In this document: positions 40,770 to 52,382 of the stretch, one piece after another
Position numbering within the stretch: the stretch's first letter is position 1
How the letters are laid out: each line of letters opens with the position of its first letter
Virus record (IMG/VR): IMGVR_UViG_3300037316_000027
Location: 1-64,000 of that record
Reading direction: 5' to 3' (one strand)
Length of the DNA stretch: 64,000 bases
DNA from: a virus
The notes under the pieces: model-generated
What the model was told of the DNA's origin: nothing
The model's input: the letters and a program-made list of their open reading frames with translations, nothing else
The model's database searches: none
Program-made: the position numbers and the translations under genes

Positions 40770-40880
40770 GGTTTCTCTCCGCTAGAAAGGGGTTTTGATC
40801 TTACGGACGGCCCATGCCGGTGCAGGCGGCTGCCACGCTGCCCCACGGGCAGATCGTCACACGCCTCGAAAATCGTTCGT

Positions 40881-40909
40881 ATAATAGGCGGGAGGGATGA
40901 CAAGAACAA
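40881..40909 (-). promoter_or_regulatory. Late promoter, copy 3 (tail tube)
   Basis: Minus strand TAATTCCTAGTTGTTC; -35 TTGTTC (40904-40909), 17 bp, -10 TATTAT (40881-40886). This is the best match of both hexamers. A hairpin GAGCCC/GGGCTC (40920-40936 region) just upstream probably ends the preceding gene. Confidence 0.75.
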
Positions 40910-40936
40910 CTAGGAATTACGAGAGCCCAAGCGGGC

Positions 40937-41452
40937 TCAGGACGCTGCGATTTCATCCGGGATGAAGGGGTAGACGAACGTCAACATCAGGCCCATCTGG
41001 CCTTTCATAACCCGGTTGCGCGCGAGGTCCGTAACGCATCCATTATACGTGATCGATCCATTGCTGCCCGTAATCTGAAGCAACGTCGGATCATGCAACA
41101 CAAGGTCCAAAATCGCGGCCCGCGCCGTATTCAGGTCCTCACTTACGTTTTCGTTCTTAGGCTGTCGCAAATCAAGAACGATATAAATCTCCGGCGACAG
41201 CTTCATCAGCGACGGGCCGGTCCGCGTCATCCGTCCCGGAGCCATGGGCAGCGGGAGGGCCAGTTCGTCGGCGTCCAGCATGATCATGCCGGGGACCAGC
41301 TCTTTCGGCAACTGATCGCGCTCCTTCACGATGTTGCCGGGTACGATCGTGACCACCCCGTTGGGGCCGCCCAGAAGCGGAATACTCAGTCCCGACAAAA
41401 TGTCGTAGAGCTGCGTGAGGATCATCTGTCGTCGATCAACTTGAGCTGTCAT
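40937..41452 (-). CDS. Tail terminator-type protein
   Basis: 171 aa. R-R-Q-M-I-L-T-Q-L-Y-D-I-L at the N-terminus, a central P-E-I-Y-I-V-L-D-L-R strand and a C-terminal L-T-F-V-Y-P-F beta strand are typical of minor tail/terminator proteins. The location upstream of the tube in head-to-tail order is consistent. Confidence 0.7.
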   Translation of the reverse strand: MTAQVDRRQMILTQLYDILSGLSIPLLGGPNGVVTIVPGNIVKERDQLPKELVPGMIMLDADELALPLPMAPGRMTRTGPSLMKLSPEIYIVLDLRQPKNENVSEDLNTARAAILDLVLHDPTLLQITGSNGSITYNGCVTDLARNRVMKGQMGLMLTFVYPFIPDEIAAS

Positions 41453-41504
41453 TTTGTCTTGACCTATATCCTTGGACTGGAGATCACCTATCTAGCTTCG
41501 TCAC

Positions 41505-41891
41505 TTACCCTCTAACTGTGAACTCCCAGAGTACGGTAATGCCGGCGGGCGCTGTCGGCTTGGGCTTGCACGTCAGCGGTAGAATTTCGTTGATCACTGG
41601 CGGGTTCGCAAGGGGCTGTACGAACGTCACCAATTGATCAAGTTCATTATCTGGCGCAATCGCCAAAGACAGGTTAGTCGAAGGATCGAGCGGCGACAGG
41701 ACGACCTTGCGATCAGTGGGGTTAGCCAAGTCCGCCGGTTTCTCACGCGGGTTGTACTCAATAATGCAGACCGTACATGGGCGATCAGTTGGGCTACTAC
41801 TCACTCGGCGTAGGACGGCTCCCATCCCAAAATACTTGATCAGGTTGTCAGCATCCTCTTGCGTCTGAATGTAGTCAAATCCTTGGATCAT
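41505..41891 (-). CDS. Head-tail joining (stopper-like) protein, 128 aa
   Basis: A small beta-rich protein with F-G-M-G-A-V-L-R-R-V and C-x-V-C-I-I-E-Y segments; the place between adaptor and terminator is the usual position of the head-closure stopper. Identity is positional. Confidence 0.65.
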   Translation of the reverse strand: MIQGFDYIQTQEDADNLIKYFGMGAVLRRVSSSPTDRPCTVCIIEYNPREKPADLANPTDRKVVLSPLDPSTNLSLAIAPDNELDQLVTFVQPLANPPVINEILPLTCKPKPTAPAGITVLWEFTVRG

Positions 41892-42799
41892 CGCATCACT
41901 GTCCGGTTGCCGCTCGCCATGAGTAGTCCAGCACTCCGAAGCATCCGGTCTACGATGGGGAACGAGGCGAAGAACCCGAGCCCAAATTTTGTGTCAAAAG
42001 CCGTGACAGTCTCCAGCGGGCCGACCTTTTTGGTAACCGACGAAACAACACTGCCGGCACCGCCAACAGACGTATCGTAGTCAGGCTGGAGGTTCGTGCC
42101 GTTCAATGCCCGGATAGCCAGCTCCGCGCACGCGCGCTTGACCGCCTCGGGAATGCCGTTGATCGTATCGCCGCTCAGGTCGATGGCACCCTGCCGAGGC
42201 CATTGCGTCGCCTGCGAGGACGTGCTGGGAGTGAGATATGAAACGCCGTTGAGGGCGTAGGGCGTCAGCCATGCTTCGAGGAAGGTCGCGTTCGCGTCGA
42301 TCAGCGCATTGCCGACCGTCTGCAAAAGCTTGATGCCGACGAAGCGGTACTTCGCGTCGATATAGTCGGTCGCCTGCACGATGGCGCTCTGGATCATCGG
42401 AGTGGTCGCGCCGACCGGGAGCGCGTTGCCGCGCGAGTTGTGGTACTTCGTGAAGTAGGCAACCTCGATGTAAGCATTCGCGCCATCGATCTCGAACACG
42501 GTCGAAGTCTCGGTCGCATTCGCGCCCGTCTCCCACGTGATCTGACCGTTCGCAGGCCAATCGGCCATGGTCGCATTGGTCGTCGAAACTGAGAAGTGCT
42601 CATTGTCGAGAACTTGGACCACTGTGAAAGGGAGAGAATTGAAAGCGGGCGCATTCGTAAGATCGGTGCCGTCATCCGGGAAACCAGCATAGATACCCGT
42701 GTCGCCTACAGAAATGATCTGCGACGGCGACGGCGAGGACATCAACGTCACTTGCGTAACAGTGCCCGTCTCGTTTTGAACTGAGAAGACTGTGGTCAT
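41888..42799 (-). CDS. Head-tail adaptor with DnaT-like C-terminal half
   Basis: 303 aa. N-terminal ~105 residues are a beta-rich extension; residues ~110-250 (A-Y-I-E-V-A-Y-F-T-K-Y-H, A-T-D-Y-I-D-A-K-Y-R-F, Q-W-P-R-Q-G and K-R-A-C-A-E-L-A) match the DnaT-like fold used by phage head-tail adaptors. The extension may be a decoration. ATG 42799 is chosen by spacing to the previous stop. Confidence 0.75.
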   Translation of the reverse strand: MTTVFSVQNETGTVTQVTLMSSPSPSQIISVGDTGIYAGFPDDGTDLTNAPAFNSLPFTVVQVLDNEHFSVSTTNATMADWPANGQITWETGANATETSTVFEIDGANAYIEVAYFTKYHNSRGNALPVGATTPMIQSAIVQATDYIDAKYRFVGIKLLQTVGNALIDANATFLEAWLTPYALNGVSYLTPSTSSQATQWPRQGAIDLSGDTINGIPEAVKRACAELAIRALNGTNLQPDYDTSVGGAGSVVSSVTKKVGPLETVTAFDTKFGLGFFASFPIVDRMLRSAGLLMASGNRTVMR

Positions 42800-43530
42800 T
42801 ATGGCCCCCACGCGCTAAAGGTGGCAGGGATTGTCCCGACGAAATCCGAGGCCCCGGTGTTGATCGTGTAGACACCGCCAGAAGTATTTGTGACGACCCC
42901 GATTTGATAGCTGGTTTCAACCGCCAGCGCGAACGGACCCTGTCGCGTACCGCCAGACGTGATATTCTGGAACCAGACTTCATGGTTGTCCACATCGACG
43001 CTGACGCCTATCACATCGCCCGTAGTTGGAGATCGCACTCCGCCATTGGCGTTGCCCAGATGACCACCGCTACCGTACACGTCGCCTGAATTCAGGTACT
43101 CGGTCGCCCCATGCGCACCGAGGCCGGAGCCCTGATTGGCGTAAGTCGCGGTGGCGTCCAAAATCGTGATGCCGGTGTTGCCCGCGCTAGCTTGGTTATC
43201 CGTCAGCGTGATCTCGGCGTAGAACTTGCCGGTGGTCTTGGCCGTAGTCGTACGAACGCCGTCCTGCGTAGTAGTGGCCGAATGCGTGAAAATAAGATCG
43301 GGCGCGTCCAACGTGCCGTTGACGATCGTCACCGGGTCCCACGTAGAAGGCGAGAACTGACGAGCGGTGCCGATCGCCGCGAATATGTCGGCGGCTTCGG
43401 TGGACGCCCAGCCAAGGCTCTCGCCGAGTGAAGACGCGATCCGAATGAGCCGCTGCCGCTTGCGCGCATAATACATCGCCGCCTGCAAAGCAGGCGACGA
43501 TTTGAATTTTGGAAATAGGGGTTTCGACAT
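42799..43530 (-). CDS. Virion protein with SPRY-like domain and one TEAxDxF repeat
   Basis: 243 aa. A basic N-terminus, then S-T-E-A-A-D-I-F-A-A-I-G at ~43-54 (the repeat unit seen five times in 28297-29295), then a SPRY-like domain (K-F-Y-A-E-I-T-L, V-I-G-V-S-V-D-V-D-N-H-E-V-W-F-Q). It lies between head and connector genes, so it may be a head-surface or neck fibre. Confidence 0.7.
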   Translation of the reverse strand: MSKPLFPKFKSSPALQAAMYYARKRQRLIRIASSLGESLGWASTEAADIFAAIGTARQFSPSTWDPVTIVNGTLDAPDLIFTHSATTTQDGVRTTTAKTTGKFYAEITLTDNQASAGNTGITILDATATYANQGSGLGAHGATEYLNSGDVYGSGGHLGNANGGVRSPTTGDVIGVSVDVDNHEVWFQNITSGGTRQGPFALAVETSYQIGVVTNTSGGVYTINTGASDFVGTIPATFSAWGP

Positions 43531-43557
43531 TACGGGTCGCCTTTATGAGCGACCGCC

Positions 43558-44169
43558 TTAAGCCGCCACTGACGCGCCGCTGCGCCGGGGAAGAGCAGCG
43601 GTCTTGGCCGCATCATCAGCCGTCCGGCCGGGGATGGGGCGCTTACGCCCCGTCAACGCAGCCTGAAGCGGGGAAATCTCCGCCTCTTTTGCCGCCGCAA
43701 GAGACGCGAGATGGGCCTTGATGTTGGCGGCGGGCGTGATCGGCGGAAACTGCCGCTGATGATCGGTGTGCGCCCGGCCGAGACGTTTCTGGCACGCAAC
43801 CACTTCCGCAGTTGCGTCCGCCGCGTGTTGGGTCGCTTCGAGAAGCGCTTGCTCGGCATCTCGAATGCGCCGAGTGAGAATGGTCCGCATCTGGTCGTCC
43901 GTTAGACGGACATCGCCGGTCAAAACATCCGGCAGCGCGGCAGCGGGTTCGGCGGCGGCCGGCTCGTTGTAGGTCTTCTTCACTTCGTCGGGGGAGACGC
44001 GCGCGAACCCGGGATACGCATCGTTGATCTGGGCTCGGCTGATCGAAGTATCGTTGAGCGCCTTCTGGATCACACTGAGAGACGGCGAACCATCTTCGGT
44101 CCAGTTCGTGTCATCGGCGAGATCGAGAGTGGCGAGAAATTCCTTGATGGCTGCTTTGGGGGTCGTCAT
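43558..44169 (-). CDS. Hypothetical structural protein with coiled coil, 203 aa
   Basis: The start at 44169 matches a preceding purine-rich box. Acidic N-terminal domain (~1-60), then A/E/Q/R-rich helix (~85-135), then a basic Ser/Ala/Arg tail. Location next to capsid genes suggests a head-associated role; no family recognised. Confidence 0.65.
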   Translation of the reverse strand: MTTPKAAIKEFLATLDLADDTNWTEDGSPSLSVIQKALNDTSISRAQINDAYPGFARVSPDEVKKTYNEPAAAEPAAALPDVLTGDVRLTDDQMRTILTRRIRDAEQALLEATQHAADATAEVVACQKRLGRAHTDHQRQFPPITPAANIKAHLASLAAAKEAEISPLQAALTGRKRPIPGRTADDAAKTAALPRRSGASVAA

Positions 44170-44320
44170 TGTATACCTCTGGGGCTCGGGGGTGGTGACC
44201 CGGTCCCGCATGGGAGCCGGGGAAGTCAGCCGGAGGGCAGGTACGAGCCCTGCCTCTCCGGCGATCTGCCAACTACGGACCGAAAGTGTCCCCCTCTTAA
44301 TCCGCCGTCAGCAAACCAAT

Positions 44321-44572
44321 TTACGGAAGCTGACTGATGTTCGTTGCGGCCTTGACGCGATCCGCGCCATACTTCTCAAGCCTCGCTTCGATGATGGCGG
44401 ACGTGCTCGAAAGTCGGGTCGCTTCCATTGCGAGGAAGGCGAGCGCCTGTTGCGAATGCCGATCGCGCGCGGGGTGCCGCTGATGCTTGTTGTATTCTCG
44501 CGGAGTAGCGCCGCCCTGTCCACTCTTGACGGTGGCCGGGTTGAGATCACTACCTTGAAAAGGCTGGGCCAT
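44321..44572 (-). CDS. Small basic protein, 83 aa
   Basis: The start at 44572 follows AAGGAAA. Basic N-terminal half (E-Y-N-K-H-Q-R-H), helical C-terminal half with A-L-A-F-L-A-M-E-A. It lies between the capsid terminator and the next gene. Function unknown. Confidence 0.6.
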   Translation of the reverse strand: MAQPFQGSDLNPATVKSGQGGATPREYNKHQRHPARDRHSQQALAFLAMEATRLSSTSAIIEARLEKYGADRVKAATNISQLP

Positions 44573-44589
44573 GAGATGTTTCCTTCTTT

Positions 44590-44630
44590 GAAAGAAAAAC
44601 AGCCCGCCCGGTTTAGTGGGCGGGCTGTTT
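44590..44630 (-). terminator. Strong intrinsic terminator downstream of the capsid gene
   Basis: Minus strand: a perfect 10-bp stem CAGCCCGCCC/GGGCGGGCTG (44600-44609 with 44618-44627), then TTTTTCTTTC. It lets capsid mRNA end separately, with partial readthrough to connectors. Confidence 0.85.
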
Positions 44631-44676
44631 ATCCAGTGCGGCTTGTTAAAGGCCGGAATTCTTAAACCGAAGAGCC

Positions 44677-45783
44677 TTAGCTCTCGCGGGTGATCAGACG
44701 AGCCAGCTTGATCTGCTTGCGCTCGGGGAACACGCGGACCCACGAACCGTGGTAGGCGAGGTTGTTCGCCGTCGCCGCGTTGGTCGGGCCACCCTCGAAG
44801 GACGGGCTGCCGACGTAGGCATGGCCGACCGGATGGATGCACCATTCGACGCGGTTGTAGAGGATGTCCGACCCGGCACCGTTGCCGCGATCGGGGAAGC
44901 GGAAGACTTCGGTCGGGACGATGGGCGAGCCCACGCCGAGACGGAAGGAGGCAGGGCCAACCAGCCACGTATGGTAGATGCCGGAGGCGGTCTGTGCGCC
45001 GTTGCTGGCATCGCCGGCCGGGTTGGGCATCCCGTCGTCCACGATCACTCGGCGACCAAGGAAGACCGGAATGTTGGTCTTGCCTTCGCTGTCGGGGACG
45101 AAGTCGATCAGGTTGTTCTTCTGAGCGGTCGAGTACACGATCGAGTGCATGAACACTGCGGTCACATCCTCGGAGGCGTCGCCGAGCAGAGTGGCGGTGT
45201 TGATGAACTCGGGAGCCGAGAAGTTGGTGGTGCCCGCCAAGAACACGCCGCTGTTGTAGCCGGAGATGTCATGGGTCAGGTCGTTCTGGGAGCCGTAGGC
45301 GGCATTGATGCCGACCGAGCCGGACCGGCCCAAGGTGGGATCGGCCAGTGCGTTGTTGGCGAAGATGCCGTTGGCAACGGCGACGAACGCGCGCTGCAAC
45401 CGGCGGACCCAGTAGTCGGAAACACGCGATGCGATCGACTGCATCGGGTCCGCGCCGGCCAGAGCCGTCGCCAGACGCATCGTGCTCCAGCTTGAGTTAC
45501 GCGACAGGCGCACCGCGACTTCGGCGCTGGTCTGGGTGATGTTCGGGGTCGAAGTGGTGTTCGGGTCGTCCGAGGAAACGTTCTCCGCCGGATCGCCGAT
45601 GTCCTGCCAAGACGGCACGGTGAAGGTAAGACCGCCACCGGCAAGCAGGTTGTCGAGGAAGTCATCACGGGCGGCAACACCGCTCTGGATGATCGCGGTC
45701 TTCTCCATCGTGAGCTGCTGGGTGTAGGGAGTGAAGACGGCGGGGACGATAACGTCCGCGATTTGGGTGGACACGTTGACCAT
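44677..45783 (-). CDS. Major capsid protein
   Basis: 368 aa. N-terminal V-N-V-S-T-Q-I-A-D-V-I-V-P-A-V-F-T-P-Y, a V-P-S-W-Q-D-I-G-D segment and C-terminal W-V-R-V-F-P-E-R-K-Q are characteristic of HK97-fold coat proteins. It has a dedicated late promoter, a long leader and a strong terminator, so probably the most highly expressed gene. ATG 45783; the extra upstream codons lie in the leader. Confidence 0.88.
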   Translation of the reverse strand: MVNVSTQIADVIVPAVFTPYTQQLTMEKTAIIQSGVAARDDFLDNLLAGGGLTFTVPSWQDIGDPAENVSSDDPNTTSTPNITQTSAEVAVRLSRNSSWSTMRLATALAGADPMQSIASRVSDYWVRRLQRAFVAVANGIFANNALADPTLGRSGSVGINAAYGSQNDLTHDISGYNSGVFLAGTTNFSAPEFINTATLLGDASEDVTAVFMHSIVYSTAQKNNLIDFVPDSEGKTNIPVFLGRRVIVDDGMPNPAGDASNGAQTASGIYHTWLVGPASFRLGVGSPIVPTEVFRFPDRGNGAGSDILYNRVEWCIHPVGHAYVGSPSFEGGPTNAATANNLAYHGSWVRVFPERKQIKLARLITRES

Positions 45784-45923
45784 GATACTCTCCGCTAGGT
45801 GCGCGTTGGGGTGAAGGCGTTTCCGCATCTCTCCCCATGGAGAGTTTTGGTAAAACTTGCGCAGTGGAATTTCGCGACATCTCGACCATGCGAGGAAACG
45901 AAGTCACTGCAAATCGTGACGGG

Positions 45924-45952
45924 AGAATATCCGCTCATGTACTAGAAAACAA
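45924..45952 (-). promoter_or_regulatory. Late promoter, copy 4 (capsid)
   Basis: Minus strand TAATTCCCAGTTGTTT; -35 TTGTTT (45947-45952), 17 bp, -10 TATTCT (45924-45929). The ~130-nt leader that follows holds a 6-bp hairpin (45829-45844). Confidence 0.75.
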
Positions 45953-46004
45953 CTGGGAATTATCGCCAACCGTTTTTGCTGAATTTAGAGCGTAAATCGG
46001 CTCG

Positions 46005-47108
46005 CTACCGGAGAAGCTTCGTACGCTCCGGTCGGGGCTCGTACCAGCCCTTGCCGCCGAAAATATCTTTGACGGATTGGAAATAGTCGGTGTAGCGCGG
46101 GGCAACATTTTCGAGCGAAAATTGCTCTGCCCAATCGCGACAATCACTCGGCATGATCTGGTGGATGTTGCGCACGGCCCATTCGAACTGCTCGAAGGTT
46201 CGACAACGGAAGCCAGTCTTTCCCTGTAGATTATATTCGGCGAACGCGCCCCAGTCCGATGAGATGACCGGGGTCCCCGAAAGCATACTCTCGATTTGCA
46301 CGCCGCAGAACGGTTCAAGGAAGGTCGAAGCACAGATCGTCGCGCGCGCATCGCGTAGAAGAGCGCGACGCTTGATCGGACCGGCGTTTCCAACGTAGCT
46401 GATCAACTCGGTTGGCGGCTCCTGCACGCCGGGGCCTGCGATGACCAGCGGAGTGTTCGTCTTCTCCGCTAGCTGCTTGGCGATGTGAATGCCTTTACCG
46501 GAGTTGAGCCTGCCGAGGAACAGGAGGTAGTCCTTTTTCTGGTTGGAAAATTCAAAATCCCCGAGATTGAAAGCGTTCGGGATCACGGCATCATACCAGA
46601 ATTCGTTGCTGGCGCTCATCGCCGCCGCGTTGCCTTGATACGCGTGCATGATCGCGTAGCTCTCGTAGATTTTGAATTTCGCAAAGGTGCCATTCGGATA
46701 TCCGATGCCGCTCTCGACTACGATCATGTCTGGGTGTGCGTCGGCGACCGGCTTATGCCAGTCCCCGAAGGCGCAGAGCAGGAAGTCGCCCGGGTGCTTG
46801 CGCTTACCGATCTCCACGATAGCATTCTTGTAAAACTCGACGTAGCAGCGATCGGTCTTCGCGAAGGCAGGGAAACCGCTCTTGCGCCAGTTATGATTTG
46901 GATACGACTTGACAAGGTCGAACGCCGTCGTCACGGCGATGCTTTCATCGCACTCGACTTTCGAGTGAACGTTGCCATAGTGATAGACTTCGTGACCCTC
47001 CGCCTTCATCATCTTGCAGAGCTTGACGACCTTCTGAGTGAAGGCGCAGGATGAATACTCAGGCGTCGAGATTGTGTGCGGAATTCCCAGAATATGCAGG
47101 CGAGCCAT
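46005..47108 (-). CDS. GT4-family glycosyltransferase
   Basis: 367 aa. GT-B fold: F-L-G-R-L-N-S-G-K-G-I-H-I-A and E-P-F-C-G-V-Q-I-E-S-M-L-S-G-T-P-V-I are the donor-binding motifs of GT4 (WbaZ/RfaG-like) enzymes, with the E-x7-E pair. It lies inside the structural operon next to the collagen-like fibre genes, away from the main sugar cluster, which hints at a virion target. Confidence 0.85.
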   Translation of the reverse strand: MARLHILGIPHTISTPEYSSCAFTQKVVKLCKMMKAEGHEVYHYGNVHSKVECDESIAVTTAFDLVKSYPNHNWRKSGFPAFAKTDRCYVEFYKNAIVEIGKRKHPGDFLLCAFGDWHKPVADAHPDMIVVESGIGYPNGTFAKFKIYESYAIMHAYQGNAAAMSASNEFWYDAVIPNAFNLGDFEFSNQKKDYLLFLGRLNSGKGIHIAKQLAEKTNTPLVIAGPGVQEPPTELISYVGNAGPIKRRALLRDARATICASTFLEPFCGVQIESMLSGTPVISSDWGAFAEYNLQGKTGFRCRTFEQFEWAVRNIHQIMPSDCRDWAEQFSLENVAPRYTDYFQSVKDIFGGKGWYEPRPERTKLLR

Positions 47109-47703
47109 GTGTGAGGGCCTTCGGAGTTATGAGGGACAAGGCGTCATCGGTGCTCGACTTCACCGCTTTTGTGATGGCGCGGATGTGCGGCAGAAGCTCC
47201 GTCGCAAAATCCGGGTGACAACGCATATGGTGGAAGTGGTCGTGAGGGATCGTGCCCTGAGTGACCAAGAAGTTCTCAGCGCGTTCTTTCAGTTCGCCGA
47301 GCCACTCGTCACGCTGCGCCGCCTCGTTGGCCTCCAGCGTCGGAAGGTTCTTGTACTTTCGGTGCGGCTCCAGCTCTGCCATGATCTTGTCGATGGTCGC
47401 GAGTTCATTGCGCGCGGCCTTGACGTTGTTATTCCAGATTTCCAGTTCGCCCTTGGCCTCGATGATATTAGCTTCAGCCAACATTCTCTGCCATGGGGGG
47501 ATATCCTGAGAGAGCGCGAACCGCGCCTCTTCGATTTTGGCATCCCGACGAAGGCGCTGCGCTTCGGCGTTCTTGAGATTGGCGTCGATTGCGATCCGCT
47601 GTCCGTACATCAGCATCCACGCACCGTCAGGTGTATGACAGCCGCCAGCCAAGAAGTAGCGAAGCTGAAAGTCGGAATTGGTTCGATGAGGGTGGCTTTC
47701 CAT
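47059..47703 (-). CDS. Coiled-coil hypothetical protein, 214 aa
   Basis: AAGGAG lies just before ATG 47703. Charged long helices (~45-135, E/K/A/R-rich) and His-rich end (H-D-H-F-H-H). It overlaps the GT4 gene by 50 bp, so the two are coupled; a chaperone or partner role is possible. No family recognised. Confidence 0.6.
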   Translation of the reverse strand: MESHPHRTNSDFQLRYFLAGGCHTPDGAWMLMYGQRIAIDANLKNAEAQRLRRDAKIEEARFALSQDIPPWQRMLAEANIIEAKGELEIWNNNVKAARNELATIDKIMAELEPHRKYKNLPTLEANEAAQRDEWLGELKERAENFLVTQGTIPHDHFHHMRCHPDFATELLPHIRAITKAVKSSTDDALSLITPKALTHGSPAYSGNSAHNLDA

Positions 47704-47739
47704 GGGGCTCTCCTTAGCCGAGACCGGACGGTCTGTCAA

Positions 47740-48606
47740 TCACATATTGACGCCGGTCGTGCCGTTACTGGCCCCGGCACCCTGCGAACATGCTGTCTGT
47801 AGCGCGGTCCCGGTGGCTGTTGTGGCTCCCGAATATGTATAGGAATTGGTAGTCGTGGAGTTCACTCCGATCATGATAATGCCGACAGTTGGATTACCCG
47901 CAGAGCCGCCTCTCAGAGCCCCCGTTTGTAGAGCGGTGCTATTGGCGGTGGTGGCCCCGGCATACGTATAGGAGTTGGTGGCGGTGTTGGCAGAGGTGCC
48001 GCCTAGGGGAAAGATACCAATAGCTGAATTACCCACGCCACCGTCTGAGGGACCCAGTACTGATTGTAGACTAGTGCCAGCGGCCACTATGTCGCCGGAA
48101 TAGGTATACGCCCTAGTGGTGGAGGTTCCTTCGCCGACAGCAAAAACGCCTATCGTTGACATGCCCGCAGCCGCACCACGATACTCGGCATTAGTTAGGG
48201 TAGTCCCGCTTGCGCACGTATCACCAGAATACGTATACTTGTCGGTCGTGGCGCTGAATTGGCCGCACGCCAAAATCCCGACCGTCGCATTTCCCGCAGC
48301 AGCGCCCGAAGAGGTAACGGCATTTGGTAACGCCGCTCCGGCAACACACGTATCCCCGGCAAAAGTATATTTGTCACTCGTGTTAAATCCGGACCCGTGA
48401 GCAAAAATGCCCTTTGTCGCAGTACCAGCAGCACACCCCTCAAGAAAATTATTTGATGGGAGAGCCGTGGCAACGGTAGTCGATCCGCCCGCAAACAGAT
48501 ACTTGTTCGTAGTGGTCGTGAAATTGCCAACAGCGAAAATGGCGAGCGTCCCGCTCGTCGTCGTCGCGATTTCCGCAATTAGCAATGGTCCTACGAGCCC
48601 GACCAT
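47740..48606 (-). CDS. Repeat adhesin-like virion protein (kelch-type repeats)
   Basis: 288 aa. Six ~43-residue repeats with the pattern T-x-x-Y-x-(Y/F)-(S/A)-G-x-T, A-x-G-T-x-L, A-A-G-N-x-T-x-G-I-(F/L) follow one another from ~30 to 280. This could fold as a beta-propeller. Strongly Ser/Thr/Gly/Ala-rich and surface-like. Located beside the collagen-like fibres. Confidence 0.75.
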   Translation of the reverse strand: MVGLVGPLLIAEIATTTSGTLAIFAVGNFTTTTNKYLFAGGSTTVATALPSNNFLEGCAAGTATKGIFAHGSGFNTSDKYTFAGDTCVAGAALPNAVTSSGAAAGNATVGILACGQFSATTDKYTYSGDTCASGTTLTNAEYRGAAAGMSTIGVFAVGEGTSTTRAYTYSGDIVAAGTSLQSVLGPSDGGVGNSAIGIFPLGGTSANTATNSYTYAGATTANSTALQTGALRGGSAGNPTVGIIMIGVNSTTTNSYTYSGATTATGTALQTACSQGAGASNGTTGVNM

Positions 48607-50131
48607 TATGTTAGCCCCACACCAGAGATGACCCATTCGGTCGAAGTCACTTTTTCGGCGGTAGCAACGCCATAGGCCGTGAGCGTGCGCGATCCCGTCG
48701 TGGACGCCGCGCCCGCGAGATACATCGTGTCGGAAGTGATCGCAATGGTCAGTACGCCAGCTCCGTGCTGGTTGATGAAGTGCAAGAACGTTCCAACCGC
48801 ATAGGCGACGTTCGCGTTGCTATCGATAGTGAACGTGCGCGCGGAGCTATCGGCAGTCGGATGCAGAACGCCGTTATTAGCATCGCCGAGTACAGTCGTA
48901 TAGGCCGCGCTCTTCGAGAGCAGGGTCATCGCGACAGCGGGACCCGTTGCACCGGTAACACCGGTTGCACCGGTTGCTCCGGTGACACCGGTCGCGCCTG
49001 TAACGCCAGTCGCACCGACCCCGCCCGCGATATCGAGCGTACAGATGTCGCCGTTCGTGAATGTCCCGACTTCTGCGACAAACGTCAGAGCAATTTCGAC
49101 CCATGTGTCGGAGCCCTGTTGCGTGACGGCCCCTGTCGTGAAAATCGCATAACCACCGAGCGTCGTGATGTCGCGGAGGATCAACGTCGATCCCACTTTG
49201 ATGGCATTCAACCACGCTATAGCACTCGGGTTGCCGCTGTCATGAGATGTGCCCATAATCGCGATATTAGCAACGCTCGCCCACGTCGCGTTATCAACCC
49301 TAAATGTTCCAGTCCCCGGCGAAGCCATCGTCGTAGTGGATGAATAGGCCCACGTAAGGTTTCCCGTGAGGCCGGTCGCGCCTGTCGCGCCTGCCGCGCC
49401 TGTCGCGCCTGTCGCGCCTGTGACGCCGGTTGCGCCCGTGACGCCGGTTGCCCCGACTGCACCGGGCTGACCCGAGAGATTGATACTCCAGTCAGCGTGA
49501 GTTCCAGTTCCGCTGTTGTTGCTCATCGAAATCGTCAGAGTAGTCGAGCTATAGCTCGTGCAGATGCCCTCCATCCATTCGTTCGTGCTAGTCGAAGTCG
49601 CGCGGACATACGCCCCGGCTTGGTATGCGAGGCCTGCTTGCGTCGTAAAAATTCGTGTACCAAGGCCCACTGTGCTGAGGCTCGTTGTAGAGGTCGCGTA
49701 ATACCCCGGGCCGGTTGCGCCAGTTGCCCCGGTTGCGCCCGTGACGCCAGTTGCGCCGGTCGCCCCAGTTGCGCCTATTGTTCCGAGCAGGCCTGCGTTC
49801 CACGTCTCACCGCTAAACATCAACAGTTGGCCAGCGACGAGGGGGCCGCACCAAAGCACGCGATACGTTCCATTGTCGTCAAGTTTAACAGTGACAGTCT
49901 GAGTGACCACGTCGTTATTATAGATCGTGATCTGCTTGACGCGGCGGATCGTACTCGCGGCCGGCGCAGCGATAATCGTCACTGGCGCGGTGCCGTTCGT
50001 TGTCGTGTCAGTCGAGCCGTCCGTGTACGCCGAAGAAGTGATGTCCGCGTAAGAGACAGTCACATCGCAATCGGACGTGTTCTTTGCGCCCGCGAGGACG
50101 ACGGTGATTGATTTGGTAGTTGCATCTAAAA

Positions 50132-50135
<4 letters not shown>
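48606..50135 (-). CDS. Collagen-like tail fibre protein 1
   Basis: 509 aa. Globular N-terminal ~120 residues, then short Gly-X-Thr collagen-like blocks (G-A-T, G-V-T triplets) that alternate with globular parts; a ~100-residue domain (residues ~263-375) recurs in the next gene. The C-terminal ~100 residues ([17 protein letters not shown]) resemble a fibre tip domain. Triplets carry Thr in the third position nearly throughout. Confidence 0.85.
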
Positions 50136-52095
<1,960 letters not shown>

Positions 52096-52099
<4 letters not shown>

Positions 52100-52350
52100 G
52101 TCGGATCACCATCTCCGGCTGAGCCCATGCCACCGCTGCTCGTACTCGTCGTGGTGCTACCAACGGTTTTACGAAGTATCCATTGACGTTCGATGATGCG
52201 CTGAGCGGGATCGACGGCAGGCCGCGTTGCGCCAACAGACGAACCCGCTAGACGCGCGGTACGCTGAGCGACGGAAAGGCCATATGCTTTGATGTACGCA
52301 CCCTGAGCCGTGAGGCTCCAAAATTCTCGGGTCCACGGGTTGTCTACCAT
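52096..52350 (-). CDS. Small protein with scaffold-like NPW motif
   Basis: 84 aa. Residues 4-40 ([24 protein letters not shown]) closely match the C-terminus of the scaffolding protein at 52424-53281. This suggests a duplicated capsid-binding tail, here followed by a short linker. Late promoter lies 35 bp upstream. Confidence 0.65.
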
Positions 52351-52382
52351 CGTTCAATCCGATCATGAAAAAGCGCGCCCCC

